From Phaeosaccion multiseriatum (lineage: Eukaryota > Ochrophyta, other classes), in NCBI GenBank assembly GCA_965112735.1, contig OZ218950.1:3658001-3722000 (forward strand): a DNA stretch of 64,000 nt, written 5' to 3'. Below the pieces are notes generated by a model. That model had not been told where the DNA came from. It saw only the letters and a list, made by a program, of their open reading frames with translations, and searched no databases. A program made the translations under genes and the position numbers. This document shows positions 52,099 to 61,947 of the stretch, piece after piece (positions within the stretch are counted from its first letter, which is position 1; each line of letters begins with the position of its first letter).

Positions 52099-52680
52099 GC
52101 ATGTGACCTTGCCACCGATTTTGGCCAAATGCCCTGCACGGCCCAGCCCAGCACGCAGCTCTCAGAGGCCCAGTGAGCGCCTCGCAGCTCCCTTGCTGAG
52201 GCAACTTGCTTGCCTGTTGACGCGTCGGCGAAGATTAGCTCGTAGGCCCCGCAGTTGCTGGTAGGGCAAGAAGAGAGAGTGGAAGTAAAGACCGAGTGAA
52301 GAACGGTTCATTAAGAGAGCGACAGGGGGGAAGACAGCTTCATTGCGTAACCTCTCCTTCCTCCCCTCCCTCCCTCACTCACTCACTCACCTCCGTATGA
52401 ACTGCGAATCGGCGGAGAAGTCCAGGTGCGTGACGTAGGAATTGTGGCGGTCCATCTTGGCGCGCAGCTTGAGCGTTACAGAATGAAGGGAGGATGATGT
52501 TACAGAAGCACTTCCCTTTCTTCCACGAAGGCCTCCCACAGGGTATAGGGGGGAGGTGCGAAGCCGCGGCGAGAGTGGCCCCGTCCGGCGAGAAGCGCAC
52601 GTCGCTGATCCACTGCTTGGCGTGCCGCTGCCGGGCGGAAACCACCTCCCTCAGTCCCTCCCTTCGCTCACCAGCAGATG
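48980..52680 (-). CDS. EMAP-like (EML) WD40/HELP protein, N-terminal/middle part (partial)
   Basis: Exon-like segments in order on the complement: about 52,580-52,690 (QWISDVRFSPDGATLAA), 52,391-52,470 (HNSYVTHLDFSADSQFI), 52,105-52,260 (GAYELIFADASTGK, VLGWAVQGIWPK), 51,789-51,870 (ATTDDFGLVKLFRWPC), 50,740-51,280 (LITTGGNDRCVFQWRHE, DEFMAIKPWLGAV), 50,590-50,720 (the EML core EWIHGYRSHDCRGNLWYTA then AYHAATVGV), 50,100-50,510 (GHTDDIISLAISSDRRYIAT, then VWDSASG), 49,350-49,690 (LVTGGVNHVKFWAMSGRSLK, GHLYTWEGR) and possibly 48,985-49,035 (VSGRRVRLW). So the end of one EML module is followed by the start of another, as in EML5/6 with several modules. Exact splice sites were not all fixed. No start codon was found near 52.7 kb. 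Confidence 0.6.
49050..49295. repeat. Tandem repeat of GGCATACA-type octamers
   Basis: About 245 bp of ACAGGCATACAGGCAT units with small variants. Open on the minus strand as a Cys/Met/Pro repeat, which I treat as a composition effect. Confidence 0.9.
51480..51772. repeat. 22-bp minisatellite in an EML intron
   Basis: About 13 units of 22 bp containing ACATGCCCGTACGTATG or its TACATACCCG variant. Unit length is constant and variation is by point changes. Confidence 0.9.
52053..52096. repeat. (CA)n microsatellite
   Basis: About 22 uninterrupted AC units. Confidence 0.9.
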
Positions 52681-53114
52681 GCACTCTATCCAACCGTCGT
52701 TCTGGTATTGTAGGCATACTTCGCTGACTCTAGAGAGAAAGGTTTTCCGAGATATACACAGTAACTGTAAGAAGGGGAGGGAGAAAGAAAAAAAGGAGGA
52801 AGGAATGAAGCATGTCAATGAAAAAGCCCCCCGGGAGCCCAAAAAAAAAGGTGCAAAAAATAGAACCCCGGGGGGCCCGAGAAGTGGAAAAAATCGAACC
52901 CCGGGGGGCACGGGAAAGCAGGCTACAAAGACAATACGAGGCTTCAGTAGCCTTTAAGCCCCTTCGAGAGGTCGTGAGCACAGCACACTGCCGATAGAAG
53001 CTCACAGGAGAAGAAGGGATCAAGAGCCGAGGGAGAAAAAAAAAAAAAAAAAGCAAAAAAAAAAAAAAAAACCCCGGGGGTACGGATAAAAAAGGCCATC
53101 GGGGGGTTTTGATC

Positions 53115-53186
53115 CGTCAAAACGGGGAATCGAACCCCGATCTCATCCGTGAAAGGGACGCATGATAACCATTACACTATAATGAC
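53115..53186 (-). tRNA. tRNA-Glu (anticodon TTC)
   Basis: 72-nt cloverleaf on the complement: D arm TAGTGTAATGG, anticodon loop CTTTCAC closed by CGTCC/GGATG, and T arm CGGGG-TTCGATT-CCCCG. The A and B box motifs are intact. The acceptor stem (GTCATTA with TTTTGAC) has two T-T mismatches at pairs 5:68 and 6:67, so it may be a weakened copy or pseudo-tRNA. No intron. Confidence 0.7.
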
Positions 53187-54402
53187 AGCCGCGTTGAGAT
53201 TTTCAGAGTATCTGAAAATAACTTGAAATAATACACTGCTTCGACCCCTTCCCCACTTGATGTGTACGGCACTGCTGATAGCACTGTTCAGTCTAAGAGA
53301 GATGACTCATCTCCGAGACACCCTAAAAGGCGATGATGATGTCCTTTTCCTTACGCTCGCCTCAATGTCCTGTATGCCCTTGCCCTTGTCCCCTTTGCCT
53401 CCTGCACGGCCAAGGGCAGTGACGACCCTTCCCGGCCAGCTCTCAGTAGCCACCTAGTGGCCGTCCAACCGCTCACTTAAGTTCGGCCTTGTCACTGACC
53501 CGACAACCTTCTGTCCCGAATTAGACCGAAATAGACCTCGCTCCTCGATGTGTTGCCCATACACATACACGATTGGCCGTAGTGCAGTGATGTTACCAAA
53601 GATCTTGTTGTACTCCCCTCACCTACCCCTACCTGCGACGCGTAACCAGAACTGCTCACCCTTATGTAAGACCCGCGTGGCCCCTACATAAGGAACAGGA
53701 GTTTCAGTTCGTTAGGCCTCGTCCACACGCTGCAGGGCCAGCCATAGAGGTTGCACAGGAGGCAACGGTGCCGGCGTTCGATGCATGCGCATGTTCAAAG
53801 TAGTTTGGGGTGGAGTGAGGAATGCGGCCTGAGAGCGAGGGTGCCCCCCGGGGATCTCCGGCCGGCCCCGCCCACGAAAAATCTCTTCTTCCTCGCTCTC
53901 GTCCGCCTCCTTCTTCTTCTTCTCCTCCTCCTCCTCCTCCTCCCTCCTCCCTCCTCTTGCTCCTTGAGAAGGGGAGAGGGACTTGAGCCTAGCGGAGGAG
54001 CGGCGTTGCTGTCGTCATATGAAGGAGAGAGATTAGAAGCATATGGGGAGGTTGTCCATCTCTCTCTCTGTCTTCTTCTCTCCCTCCCTGCTATACCCTC
54101 CCTACCTCCTTCCCTCTCTCCCCCCTGTAGCCAACCCTGCTATCGCTAGCAAGTCAGAAAGTGAGTTAAGAGAGAGGGGAAAGGGCGAAAAGTTTGGAGG
54201 CCTTGCCTCAGCTCCAGTAAAGAGCCGAGTCTCCTTTAGCTTTAGGGTAAAGAAGCTGAGAGGAAGAGAGCGCCACAGACTACAACTCCCGGTGGGCTGT
54301 GTGCCACCTCATCGTACCACGTCAAACAGCCTATATGACTGCATGGTGACCGTTACACGCACTAAGGCAATGAATGCGGCTGTAGGGCAACACCCCCCCC
54401 CT
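53187..54402. other. Spacer without recognised genes
   Basis: No open frame with domain content and no RNA gene is seen. C/T-rich microsatellites at 53,880-53,960 and 54,060-54,130. Confidence 0.4.
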
Positions 54403-54527
54403 TCCTTCCTTCCTTCCTTCCTTCCTTCCTTCCTTCCTTCCTTCCTTCCTTCCTTCCTTCCTTCCTTCCTTCCTTCCTTCCTTCCTTCCTTCCTTCCTTC
54501 CTTCCTTCCTTCCTTCCTCCCTTTCTC
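54403..54527 (+). repeat. (TTCC)n tetranucleotide repeat
   Basis: About 30 uninterrupted TTCC units. The long Arg/Lys/Glu/Gly frame on the minus strand is an artefact of the repeat. Confidence 0.95.
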
Positions 54528-54841
54528 CCTCCCGCAGGTTTGGTTGTCCCCCTGGCTGTCATCATCCTCCTCTGTGAAGCCGTGAAGGGCTGACATTGCG
54601 AGGTGCCCGAAGCACATCTCAGACGCCCCGTTCTTCGTCAGGTGGTGCCGCTGGGGAAGAGGGATGGCAGTGGATGTGGGTGGGGTGGATGTGGGGGGCG
54701 GGATGGTAGTGGATGCGGGTGGGGTGGGTGGCAGCGGGTCGGATGGCAGTGGATGTGAGGGATGGGGGTGTGGGTGGGATGGCAGTGGGTGAGGTGGCAG
54801 TGTGTGAGGTGGAGTGGTCGGGTAGGGTGGCGTGGCAGTGA

Positions 54842-55070
54842 TACCTTACACTGGTCTCGATACCAAAGAATAATCCTGACAACACACCATCCCCACTGAG
54901 ATTTGGACAAGTCCTCCTCTGTGAGGGGAAACTAAACTGCAACTGCAACTGCAACACGGAAACTCAAATACCGAACACCCACCACCTACCACTGGTCCTG
55001 ACACCCACCTCCAACACATCGTCCAAGCTGAGATTGGACAAGTCCTCCACTGCGAAGGGAAATCACGCCC
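54842..55070. repeat. Imperfect direct repeat of about 80 bp
   Basis: ACTGGTC...CTGAGATT.GGACAAGTCCTCC occurs at about 54,850-54,932 and again at about 54,990-55,066, separated by a short unique stretch. (CTCA)n follows at 55,096-55,153. Confidence 0.7.
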
Positions 55071-55649
55071 CCTCACGCTCGCTCACGCACGCTCCCACTC
55101 ACTCACTCACTCACTCACTCACCCACCCACTCACTCACTCACTCACTCACTCATGTAAAAGCGACTCAAGCCGCTTAGACAAGTGGTAACACTCGGTATA
55201 TTAGCCGGGATGGAACCAGCAGGGCTCTCCGTAACAAGTTTACCTATTCAGAATCTACGTAATATGGGACTTATGGCCCATCTCATCCCGTGACCTTCCA
55301 ACAATCCGTGAGCTTCCAACATCCCCCCTCTTCGACCACCACCGCAAGGTCTAGAACCCCAAATGTTGCGATGCCCATCCCCCACTTCTCGTGCAACATG
55401 GCGCGCACGGTGCGCTCTCGCTTAGACCGCTGCCCACGCTTGCGCTGCACTCCCGGGTCCAACGCCCCTGGGGCCAAAGAGTCCTCAAAGGCCCCTCTCT
55501 CCGCGCCGCAAGAGCCAATCGTCCCACTCCCACGCCTGATAGCTGCCGCCCTCCCGTACAGCTGCTGCCCTGTGGCCTTACGCCACCTCATCTTCACTAT
55601 CCGCGCCAGCTCCGGCTCCCGCCCTACCCCGACCTTCTCCTGCAGTGCA

Positions 55650-56860
55650 CTAGTACCCCAGTGGGCTGAGCAGTAACGGATGTGGTATCGAGCGAACGAA
55701 GAACCCGTCACCCGTCACCCCATCAACGAACGGCTTGGTGAGGTCCCGATGGTACGCCCCTTGCTTCAACTCCACTCCCCCGCCTCTGACCCTCGGCACA
55801 TCCAGAGTAGTGCTCATCGTTGAGAACCCCACCATGCATGTCGCGCCTGAAAGGCCTGCTGTGTGGGCCAAGCCAGCCAGGACTTCGAACGGTCCGTCCC
55901 AAGCATGACTCAGCGCCTTGAGAGTCAGTGCCTTCTGCTCCTCCATGGCCTCACCCTCCTTTCTTGAGCTGGAGTCTGCTGCGGTGCTCCTCGCGCCTGG
56001 CTGCCCGTCACCACCTGCGCCGCTGCTGCCATCAAACGATCCATCGCTTGAAGCGGAATCGGGGGGTGGCGACCAAAGAGAGTATAGTACGGGGAGATGC
56101 CTGTGGTCTTGTGAGCCCTGCTGCAGTTGTACGCGTACGTGAGCGCGGGAACATACTCAGGGGGGCCTCCACCGTCGTCGCCAGCATGTCCTTCATCGTT
56201 GCCATGAAGCGCTCCACTTGCCCATTGGCTTGCTGATGCATCGGCGTAGTGAAGACTTGTGTGATGTCTGGAGTGCTCGTGAATTGCGACCCTTGGTCAC
56301 TGACCAGCACCTTGGGCGCCCCCAGCACCGTCACTACATGCCGCACGAATGCCCGAGCAATGCCCTCCGCCGTGTAGTCCTTGGCGCACAATGGCACCAC
56401 CACCGTCCATTTGGTGAACCAGTCTTGAAACACCAAAATGTACTCCTCCCCCCCCATGGCCATGGGGAGTGGTCCTAACCGCCCAGGGCCCATTCACAGC
56501 CTCCGATGATATATATGGACGAGAGCGGCACCTGCGGAGGGCGCCTCCGTGGTGTCTTGCGTGTCTGGCACGCAAGACACGAACGGGCCCAGTACAACGC
56601 GTGCCCGTTCATGTAGGGCCACCATCCGCCCGGGCCCGTGGTGCCCGCCTGAGACCGCGTCGCCGTGAGTGGCATGCAATAGGGCAGGCCTGAGCGCCTT
56701 GGGGACACAGAGCTGCAGCCACCGTCGCCCCCCGGGGGCCCACTTGCGACGAAGGACTCCATCGCCATCGAGAGAGAACCCCCCCCCGCCCGCATCGAAC
56801 ACCCCCTCGCCCGGGGAGGCTGTCAAGACCTTCTGACGCCACCCCTCCAACTCCACGCTG
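55650..56860 (-). pseudogene. Integrase of the Ty3-type element (zinc-binding, catalytic core, C-terminal)
   Basis: Zinc-binding region with HATHGDAVSGGHHGPGRM and, one frame away, a CLACQTRKT pair of cysteines. The catalytic core has FQDWFTKW (Asp), VLVSDQGSQFTS (Asp) and HQQANGQVERFMA (Glu), the DDE triad order of retroviral-type integrases. C-terminal to this, a HAWDGPFEVL block is the usual GPF/Y motif. Frame shifts separate the three parts, so no functional protein is made from this copy. Confidence 0.85.
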
Positions 56861-57473
56861 GCTCATGAGTACGAGCCCCATGCAGTATGCGGGCTGCGCA
56901 CGACTGCGCACCCACTGCCGGGGGAACACCAGGGAGGGACCAACCAAATTGCCGTGTAGCAGCCTGCCGTGCGGACTCCACGTCTGCCAGCGTTGCAGCC
57001 GCATGGGCCTCGGGGTCCGCCGCTGGAGACTCTCCATCCTCTCGCCCGCCAACTGTGAATCCGCCACCGCCTCCTCCTCCTCCTCCTCCTCCTCCGCCTC
57101 CGCCTCCTCCTCCTCCTCCGCCGCCTCCTCCTCCGCCGCCTCCTCCTCCTCCGCCTCCTCCTGCGCCAACTCCTCCTCCTCCTGCGCCAACTCCTCCTCC
57201 ACCGCCGCCTGCTGCGGCTGCTGCTGTGGCCGAGAGCGTCGCAGCCACATCCGCTGCCTCGACGGCGGCAGGCATGTCCCACGCCACACCTTGGGTTTGC
57301 CACTGCTGCTGGGCCTCGGTGGGGGTATCCGCGGCGATGGCACTCCTCTACGGCGCCGCGCCGCGGCCGGCCGATAGCCCGCCCGGAACTGCTCCGTCCA
57401 GGTCCATTGGGGGTGTCGGTAAGAAAGAAGGATCAGATCAATCATCTCCACTGACGTAGCTGTTGCTGAGAAA

Positions 57474-58165
57474 TCAAGAGTGGGCTGGCGTGCTCCCCGA
57501 TCGGCCCAATACCCCACCCCGGCAGAGACGAAATGCCCCGCTTGAAATTACATCTCCGCACGCGTCACACCCTGCGCTCACTTCCACCGCCGATGGCACC
57601 GGAACTGCACATGCCCTCATCTTCGGAAGCAACTGTAGTAGTGCTGCCACGTCGTCGAAAGCATAGCTGAGCTGCGCCGCAGTGAGCTCTCGCTGAGTCC
57701 AGTCAGTCTTCTGCTCGTCCTTGCTCATAAAACGCTGCAGGAACATACTAACCAGGTCCGCTAAGCCAATGGGGCGGCAGTGCTCTGGCCACACCTCCTT
57801 GAAGAGATGCGTCGTGTCGACCAAGTTGACAATGGCCCACACATGTGGAGCCAAAGCAGGCCACTTCCCGAGTGCACGCTGGTCGTGGCTCCAGTGGTGC
57901 GCCAGCTTCATGATCGCCCACTCAGCACCGCCGCCAGAGCCTCCATACCTCCACTACCACTCAGTCTCTCCAAATCCACCCAGAACCCACAATCACCTCC
58001 GAGTTGGCGACGCCGTCGCCGGACGGGGAGGGACGCGTATAGCCCACTCCGAGTCCATGGCCACCACCGTCGCCTCCCGCAGTGCCGCCCGCATGGCCCA
58101 CACCTGCTCCTCCGTGCGTATGTACGTGCACCGAGCTGCTGGCACGTGGCTGAGAAACGGCGGCA
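57474..58165 (-). pseudogene. RNase D/WRN-type 3'-5' exonuclease domain inside the retroelement
   Basis: Exo I at about 58,044-58,130: EEQVWAMRAALREA then VVAMDSEW (catalytic Asp and Glu). Exo II and III in one frame at 57,540-57,911: KLAHHWSHDQRAL (Asp), VDTTHLFKEVWP, then QKTDWTQREL and QLSYAFDDVAALLQLL (Tyr and Asp of the DEDDy type). This is the full motif order of the DNA_pol_A_exo1 family. A frame change lies between Exo I and Exo II. It sits on the same strand between the RNase H end (CLSRDPLP) and the integrase zinc-binding region, with no LTR or host exon between them. Confidence 0.8.
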
Positions 58166-59493
58166 GCTGAGCCCACCCGAGCTGACCCTAAGCCTACTGG
58201 CGCCTCGACCACCACACACTGTCCACGCACAGCGCCTCCAACCCTGCCGACGCCTGCTGTCTCGCCGTGACAGGCGAGAGTCGCCGCCACAGCCTCCCCT
58301 TGTAACTGCTGGACAGCGACAGCAACCCGCAGAACAGCACCTTCCCCCTTGTCCTCACCCACCACGTCCACCAACGCCACCTCCACCCCCACAGCATCAC
58401 ACCACGCAGTCACTGGCAAGGGGTCGCGTGACAAGCAGTCAGGCACGACAAGCTCCCGCCCTGGCTTGTGGACAAACTTGAGATGATGAGCAGAGAGCCG
58501 TTCATACCACCGGAAAAGCTTGGAGTTGGTGTCTTTGTGCGTCGCCAGCCACAACAAGGGTTGGTGGTCCGTCACCACCGTGCAGGGGTGGTGGCAAATG
58601 TACATGAACGCTGGAGAGCGTAGCAGGTCCTCGATGAGCCCCTCCCACGCCGCGTCGTGCTTCGGCCCCCATGCTGACCGCACATCCACCCCCTTGCGCA
58701 AGAGCTCATTGAGCGGCCGCACCTTCATGGCAAACTCCGGAATGAATTTGCGCAAGTAGCTGAGCATGCCTACAAAGCGCCTGACCTGTCGCGGTGGGCT
58801 TGGCCAGCGCTCGAACTGCTGCATACTTGGCTGGATCGGCCCGCACCCCCTCACTATCCACCAAATGCCCGCAGAAGCAACCCAACACCACCATCCATCC
58901 TGCCGAGGACTTGGTCTAACTGGCCGATGTGCTGATCCACCGTGGCGGAGAAGACCGCAATGTCGTCCACGAAGCAACGCCTGTAGGCCCTGCAAAACCG
59001 TGTTCATAAGTCGTACGAACGTGGCGGGGGCATTCTTCGCTCCTTGTGGCATGACCCTCCAGGCGCACGTGCCACTGTGACAGACAAAGGTTGTGGCCAT
59101 CGGCACGTTGAAGTAGCCGGACATAATAATGTCCATCACCGAAAGGACCGTAGACCCCTGCATCTCCGCCAGCAAATCATCCACCACTGGCATGGCGGGC
59201 GCCTCCGTGCGGCACGCGTCATTGAGCTGCGACAGGTCACACGTCATCCGCACTATCGGAGTGCCGTCCTCGTGACACTTGGTGTTGCCGTGCTCGTCCG
59301 TCTTCAACACGGCCATGTTATTGAGCCCAATCTCAATACCGCGGCACTCCGAATTGGCGGCTGCTTCGGGTCCAACAACGGAAAACCAAACCGGCCCGAA
59401 TCTGTGCGGCCGTAGTCGCTCCCATCCACGCAGAATGCCGCTACGCGCTGCTTCAACACCACCACCAAGCCCCACCGCTGCGCTTCCGTCCAA
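57961..59493 (-). pseudogene. Reverse transcriptase and RNase H of the Ty3-type element
   Basis: RT blocks: RMTCDLSQLNDA, a D-containing SVMDIIMSGYF strand, WRVMPQGAKNAPATF. The catalytic FVDDIAVFS is present, but one frame away (about 58,945-58,975), showing a frame shift. Then FVGMLSYLRKFIP and PLNELLRKG (thumb). RNase H/tether: CTVVTDHQPLLW, FRWYERLSAHHLKFVHKPG and PDCLSRDP. The frame continues open past the domain by composition only. Confidence 0.85.
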
Positions 59494-59721
59494 CCTTCGT
59501 CACCGATGGTCATGGCGTGCATGTGCTGGGGCAGCTGCGCCTGATCGAATTTGGCACGTGCCACTGCTGCTTGAGCCCGCCGCCTCTGCTGCTGCACACC
59601 TTCACCACCTGCCAACCCTCCAACCTCCGTCCGCAGGGCACGACACTGCCACAGTAGCCGCCGAATGGTGAGAAACAACTGCAGTGCAACGCGTTCAGCT
59701 CCGTCTCCACACCTGCCTGCT

Positions 59722-60747
59722 TCAGCAACGAGTGACTGCTCCACATGGACAAGAGTTGCTCCAACCACTGGGCCACCACCACATCATCGACACCCTCGAG
59801 TCCCCCTTGCGTCTGCTGCACGTGTGGGCGTAAGAGCAGTAAAGCCGTAACTGCACCCACCGCCGCATCCGCTCCTGCCCACTCGCTGCGAGGCGCGGCG
59901 CCCACTCACGCAGGATCAAGCTGTGAGCGGCCTCCCGTGTGCCCGCCTGCCGCCCATCACCCGTGCCACCAAGCGTCAAGGCGCCATGCTCGTCGATGGC
60001 CCAGGTCGGTCCTTGCAGGCTGCCCTCAGTAGCCTCAGCCTGATGCCCCACCGCCATGTCATCCTGCAATGCATGCAGGGTGGCCTGTGGAGACACCGTC
60101 GCCGGCGGCACCACAGTTCCTGCGCTCTCCCCACGCTGACCTGCGGCTGCTGCCTCTTGCTGCACCGTCCCTATCGGCAGCAGCTCCAACGGCTGCGCCT
60201 CCTCTTCTTCCACCGCCGCCGCCGCCTCCGCCTCCGTCTCGCACCGCCTCCACGGCCACCGCTGCCACAGCGACCTCGGCCACGCACAGGTCAGGTGCAA
60301 CGGTGACGACTGCTGCTCCAACTGATGCGCCTCCTCCTCCTCCTCCTCCTCCTCCTCCTCCTCCTCCTCCTCCTCCTCCTCCTCCTCCTCCTCCTCCTCC
60401 TCCTCCTCCTCCTCCTCCTCCTCCTCCTCCTCCTCCTCCTCCTCCTCCTCCTCCTCCTCCTCCTCCTCCTCCTCCTCCTCCTCCTCCTCCTCCTCCTCCT
60501 CCTCCTCCTCCTCCTCCTCCTCCTCCTCCTCCTCCTCCTCCTCCTCCTCCTCCTCCTCCTCCTCCTCCTCCTCCTCCTCCTCCTCCTCCTCCTCCTCCTC
60601 CTCCTCCTCCTCCTCCTCCTCCTCCTCCTCCTCCTTCTCTTCCTCCTCCGCCAGCTGCGGCTGCAGCGGCGTCCGCCACAGCCCGTGCGTGTCGCGCCAA
60701 AATGCTAGGACCAGCCGTAAAAGGCCCCTCCACTGAAAGTGAGACAT
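59722..60747 (-). pseudogene. Gag-like region with long poly-Glu tract
   Basis: A minus-strand frame upstream of RT with about 100 consecutive Glu codons (GAG) and flanking Gln/Leu/Arg sequence. No zinc knuckle or protease motif is clear. The call as gag rests on position only. Confidence 0.4.
60328..60632 (+). repeat. Giant (CTC)n trinucleotide repeat
   Basis: About 100 uninterrupted CTC units (305 bp). Open in all three frames on both strands; reads poly-Glu in the retroelement orientation. Confidence 0.97.
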
Positions 60748-61219
60748 GCCGCCGCGCTAACCGTACACGCCGGCCGATCCCCAGCCGAGCAAGCCTGCAG
60801 GGCATGTGTTTGCCGGAATCCATCGACACGGGCCGCTCTGCCTGCACTACCTGAGCACGGACGTCGCCCAGAGACACGGCCACAACGGCACAGGGCGGAA
60901 AGCATCCTCAGGCCCGTCGACCAGATCGGCGCCCACGGCCTCGCGCCCCCAGCGCTCACGCAGAGCCACAGCCTCGAGCGATGCCTGTCGAGGCGCTCCG
61001 TCGTCGCCTCCTCCTCCTCCACCTTCGCCGCCTCCGCCGCCTCCTCCGCCTCCTCCTTCTACTCCTGCTCCTCCTTCGCCACCTCCTCCGCCTCCTCCTT
61101 CTCCACCACCTCCTCCTCCTCCTCCTCCGCATCCTCCTCCTCCGCATCCTCCTCCTGCGGCTGCGGCGGCAGCTGCTGCACCTCCTCCACCTCCACCGCC
61201 ACCGAGCGTGGTGTGCTCC

Positions 61220-61309
61220 TGTAAGAAGGCATCCTTTGCTAGGCTGACAGCTACCCCCATGAATATTCAGTGGATAGCTGTCAGCCTAGCAAAAGGATGC
61301 CTTCTTACA
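61220..61309. mobile_element. 90-bp hairpin element (copy 4)
   Basis: Same family and almost the same sequence as 39526-39616: TGTAAGAAGGCATCC... and ...GGATGCCTTCTTACA arms, loop with TGAATATTCA, one base shorter in the 5' arm T-run and with a compensating pair change (GACAGCT/AGCTGTC). Flanks are CTCC on the left and CTCA on the right. A (CTCA)n array begins at its right end. Confidence 0.9.
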
Positions 61310-61572
61310 CTCACTCACTCACTCACTCACTCACTCACTCACTCACTCACTCACTCACTCACTCACTCACTCACTCACTCACTCACTCACTCACTCACTC
61401 ACTCACTCACTCACTCACTCACTCACTCACTCACTCACTCACACACTCACTCACTCACTCACTCACTCACTCACTCACTCACTCACTCACTCACTCACTC
61501 ACTCACTCACTCACTCACTCACTCACTCACTCACTCACTCACTCACTCACTCACTCACTCACTCACTCACTC
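61310..61572 (+). repeat. (CTCA)n tetranucleotide array
   Basis: About 65 units with one CACA variant near 61,441, starting exactly where the hairpin ends. A second array of this motif lies at 61,976-62,052. Confidence 0.95.
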
Positions 61573-61689
61573 CCTACTTCGGGGCCCCATGCCTGCCAAT
61601 GAAGCAGCGACCACACGGAGCCGCGCCCAGCAAGAAGCACGTGTACGGCACTGTGGTGGAGTTAGGAAGGGCCCAGTTACGTAAGCATT

Positions 61690-61910
61690 ATGTAGGTAGT
61701 TGTGTAAGAGTATCATAGAGTGGGGCGACACATCTGGGGGGCCGGCTGGCCCCTTCCTCACTCCTGACCCCGTAGCTAAAGATCAATTGGAAAGCTTCCT
61801 AGGTCAGGGGTGGGATAGTCCTCGGCTTTAGTGTATCAGTGTTAGTATCGCCTTGACTCGGTTGTGCTCAGTTTGGGGGTCATGTTCCTACTCTCCAAAC
61901 GATGTTGATC
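61690..61910. repeat. LTR-like block related to 31,226-31,440
   Basis: Shares words in the same order with the left-hand block (TGGCCCCT, AGCTTCCT, TTAG.GTG, CTCAG.TTGGGG, TTCCTACTCT). By eye roughly two thirds identical. Its role as LTR or leader of a Ty3-type element is inferred from position. Confidence 0.35.
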
Positions 61911-61947
61911 CTCTCTACATTTGACAGTCACTAGGAAAGGAGCGATC

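Larger units (their letters stand above)
55283..60900 (-). mobile_element. Decayed Ty3/gypsy-type LTR retroelement
   Basis: Read on the minus strand, order: gag-like acidic repeat region (about 60,750-59,720), reverse transcriptase and RNase H (59,493-58,400), an exonuclease domain (about 58,160-57,474), an acidic repeat linker (57,300-57,050), integrase (56,860-55,650) and a C-terminal chromodomain-like segment (55,711-55,283). A purine tract (GAAGAGGGGGGA at about 55,325) followed by TGTTGGAAG marks the likely start of the 3' LTR. The RT-RNaseH-IN order identifies Ty3/gypsy rather than Ty1/copia. There are many frame changes, so it is not intact. Full LTR ends and a target duplication could not be fixed by eye. 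Confidence 0.8.

Noticed and set aside
54309-54640. Minus-strand exon (GFTEEDDDSQGD) next to the TTCC repeat
   Set aside because: Short, not joinable to another exon, and partly repeat-derived.
60059-60883. Poly-Gly, poly-Pro and poly-Leu proteins across the CTC array
   Set aside because: All frames of a trinucleotide repeat are open; only the poly-Glu frame is even in the retroelement's sense, and that is weak.
61310-61572. Telomere-like or centromeric repeat
   Set aside because: CTCA tetranucleotide with no G-strand telomere motif, embedded between retroelements.
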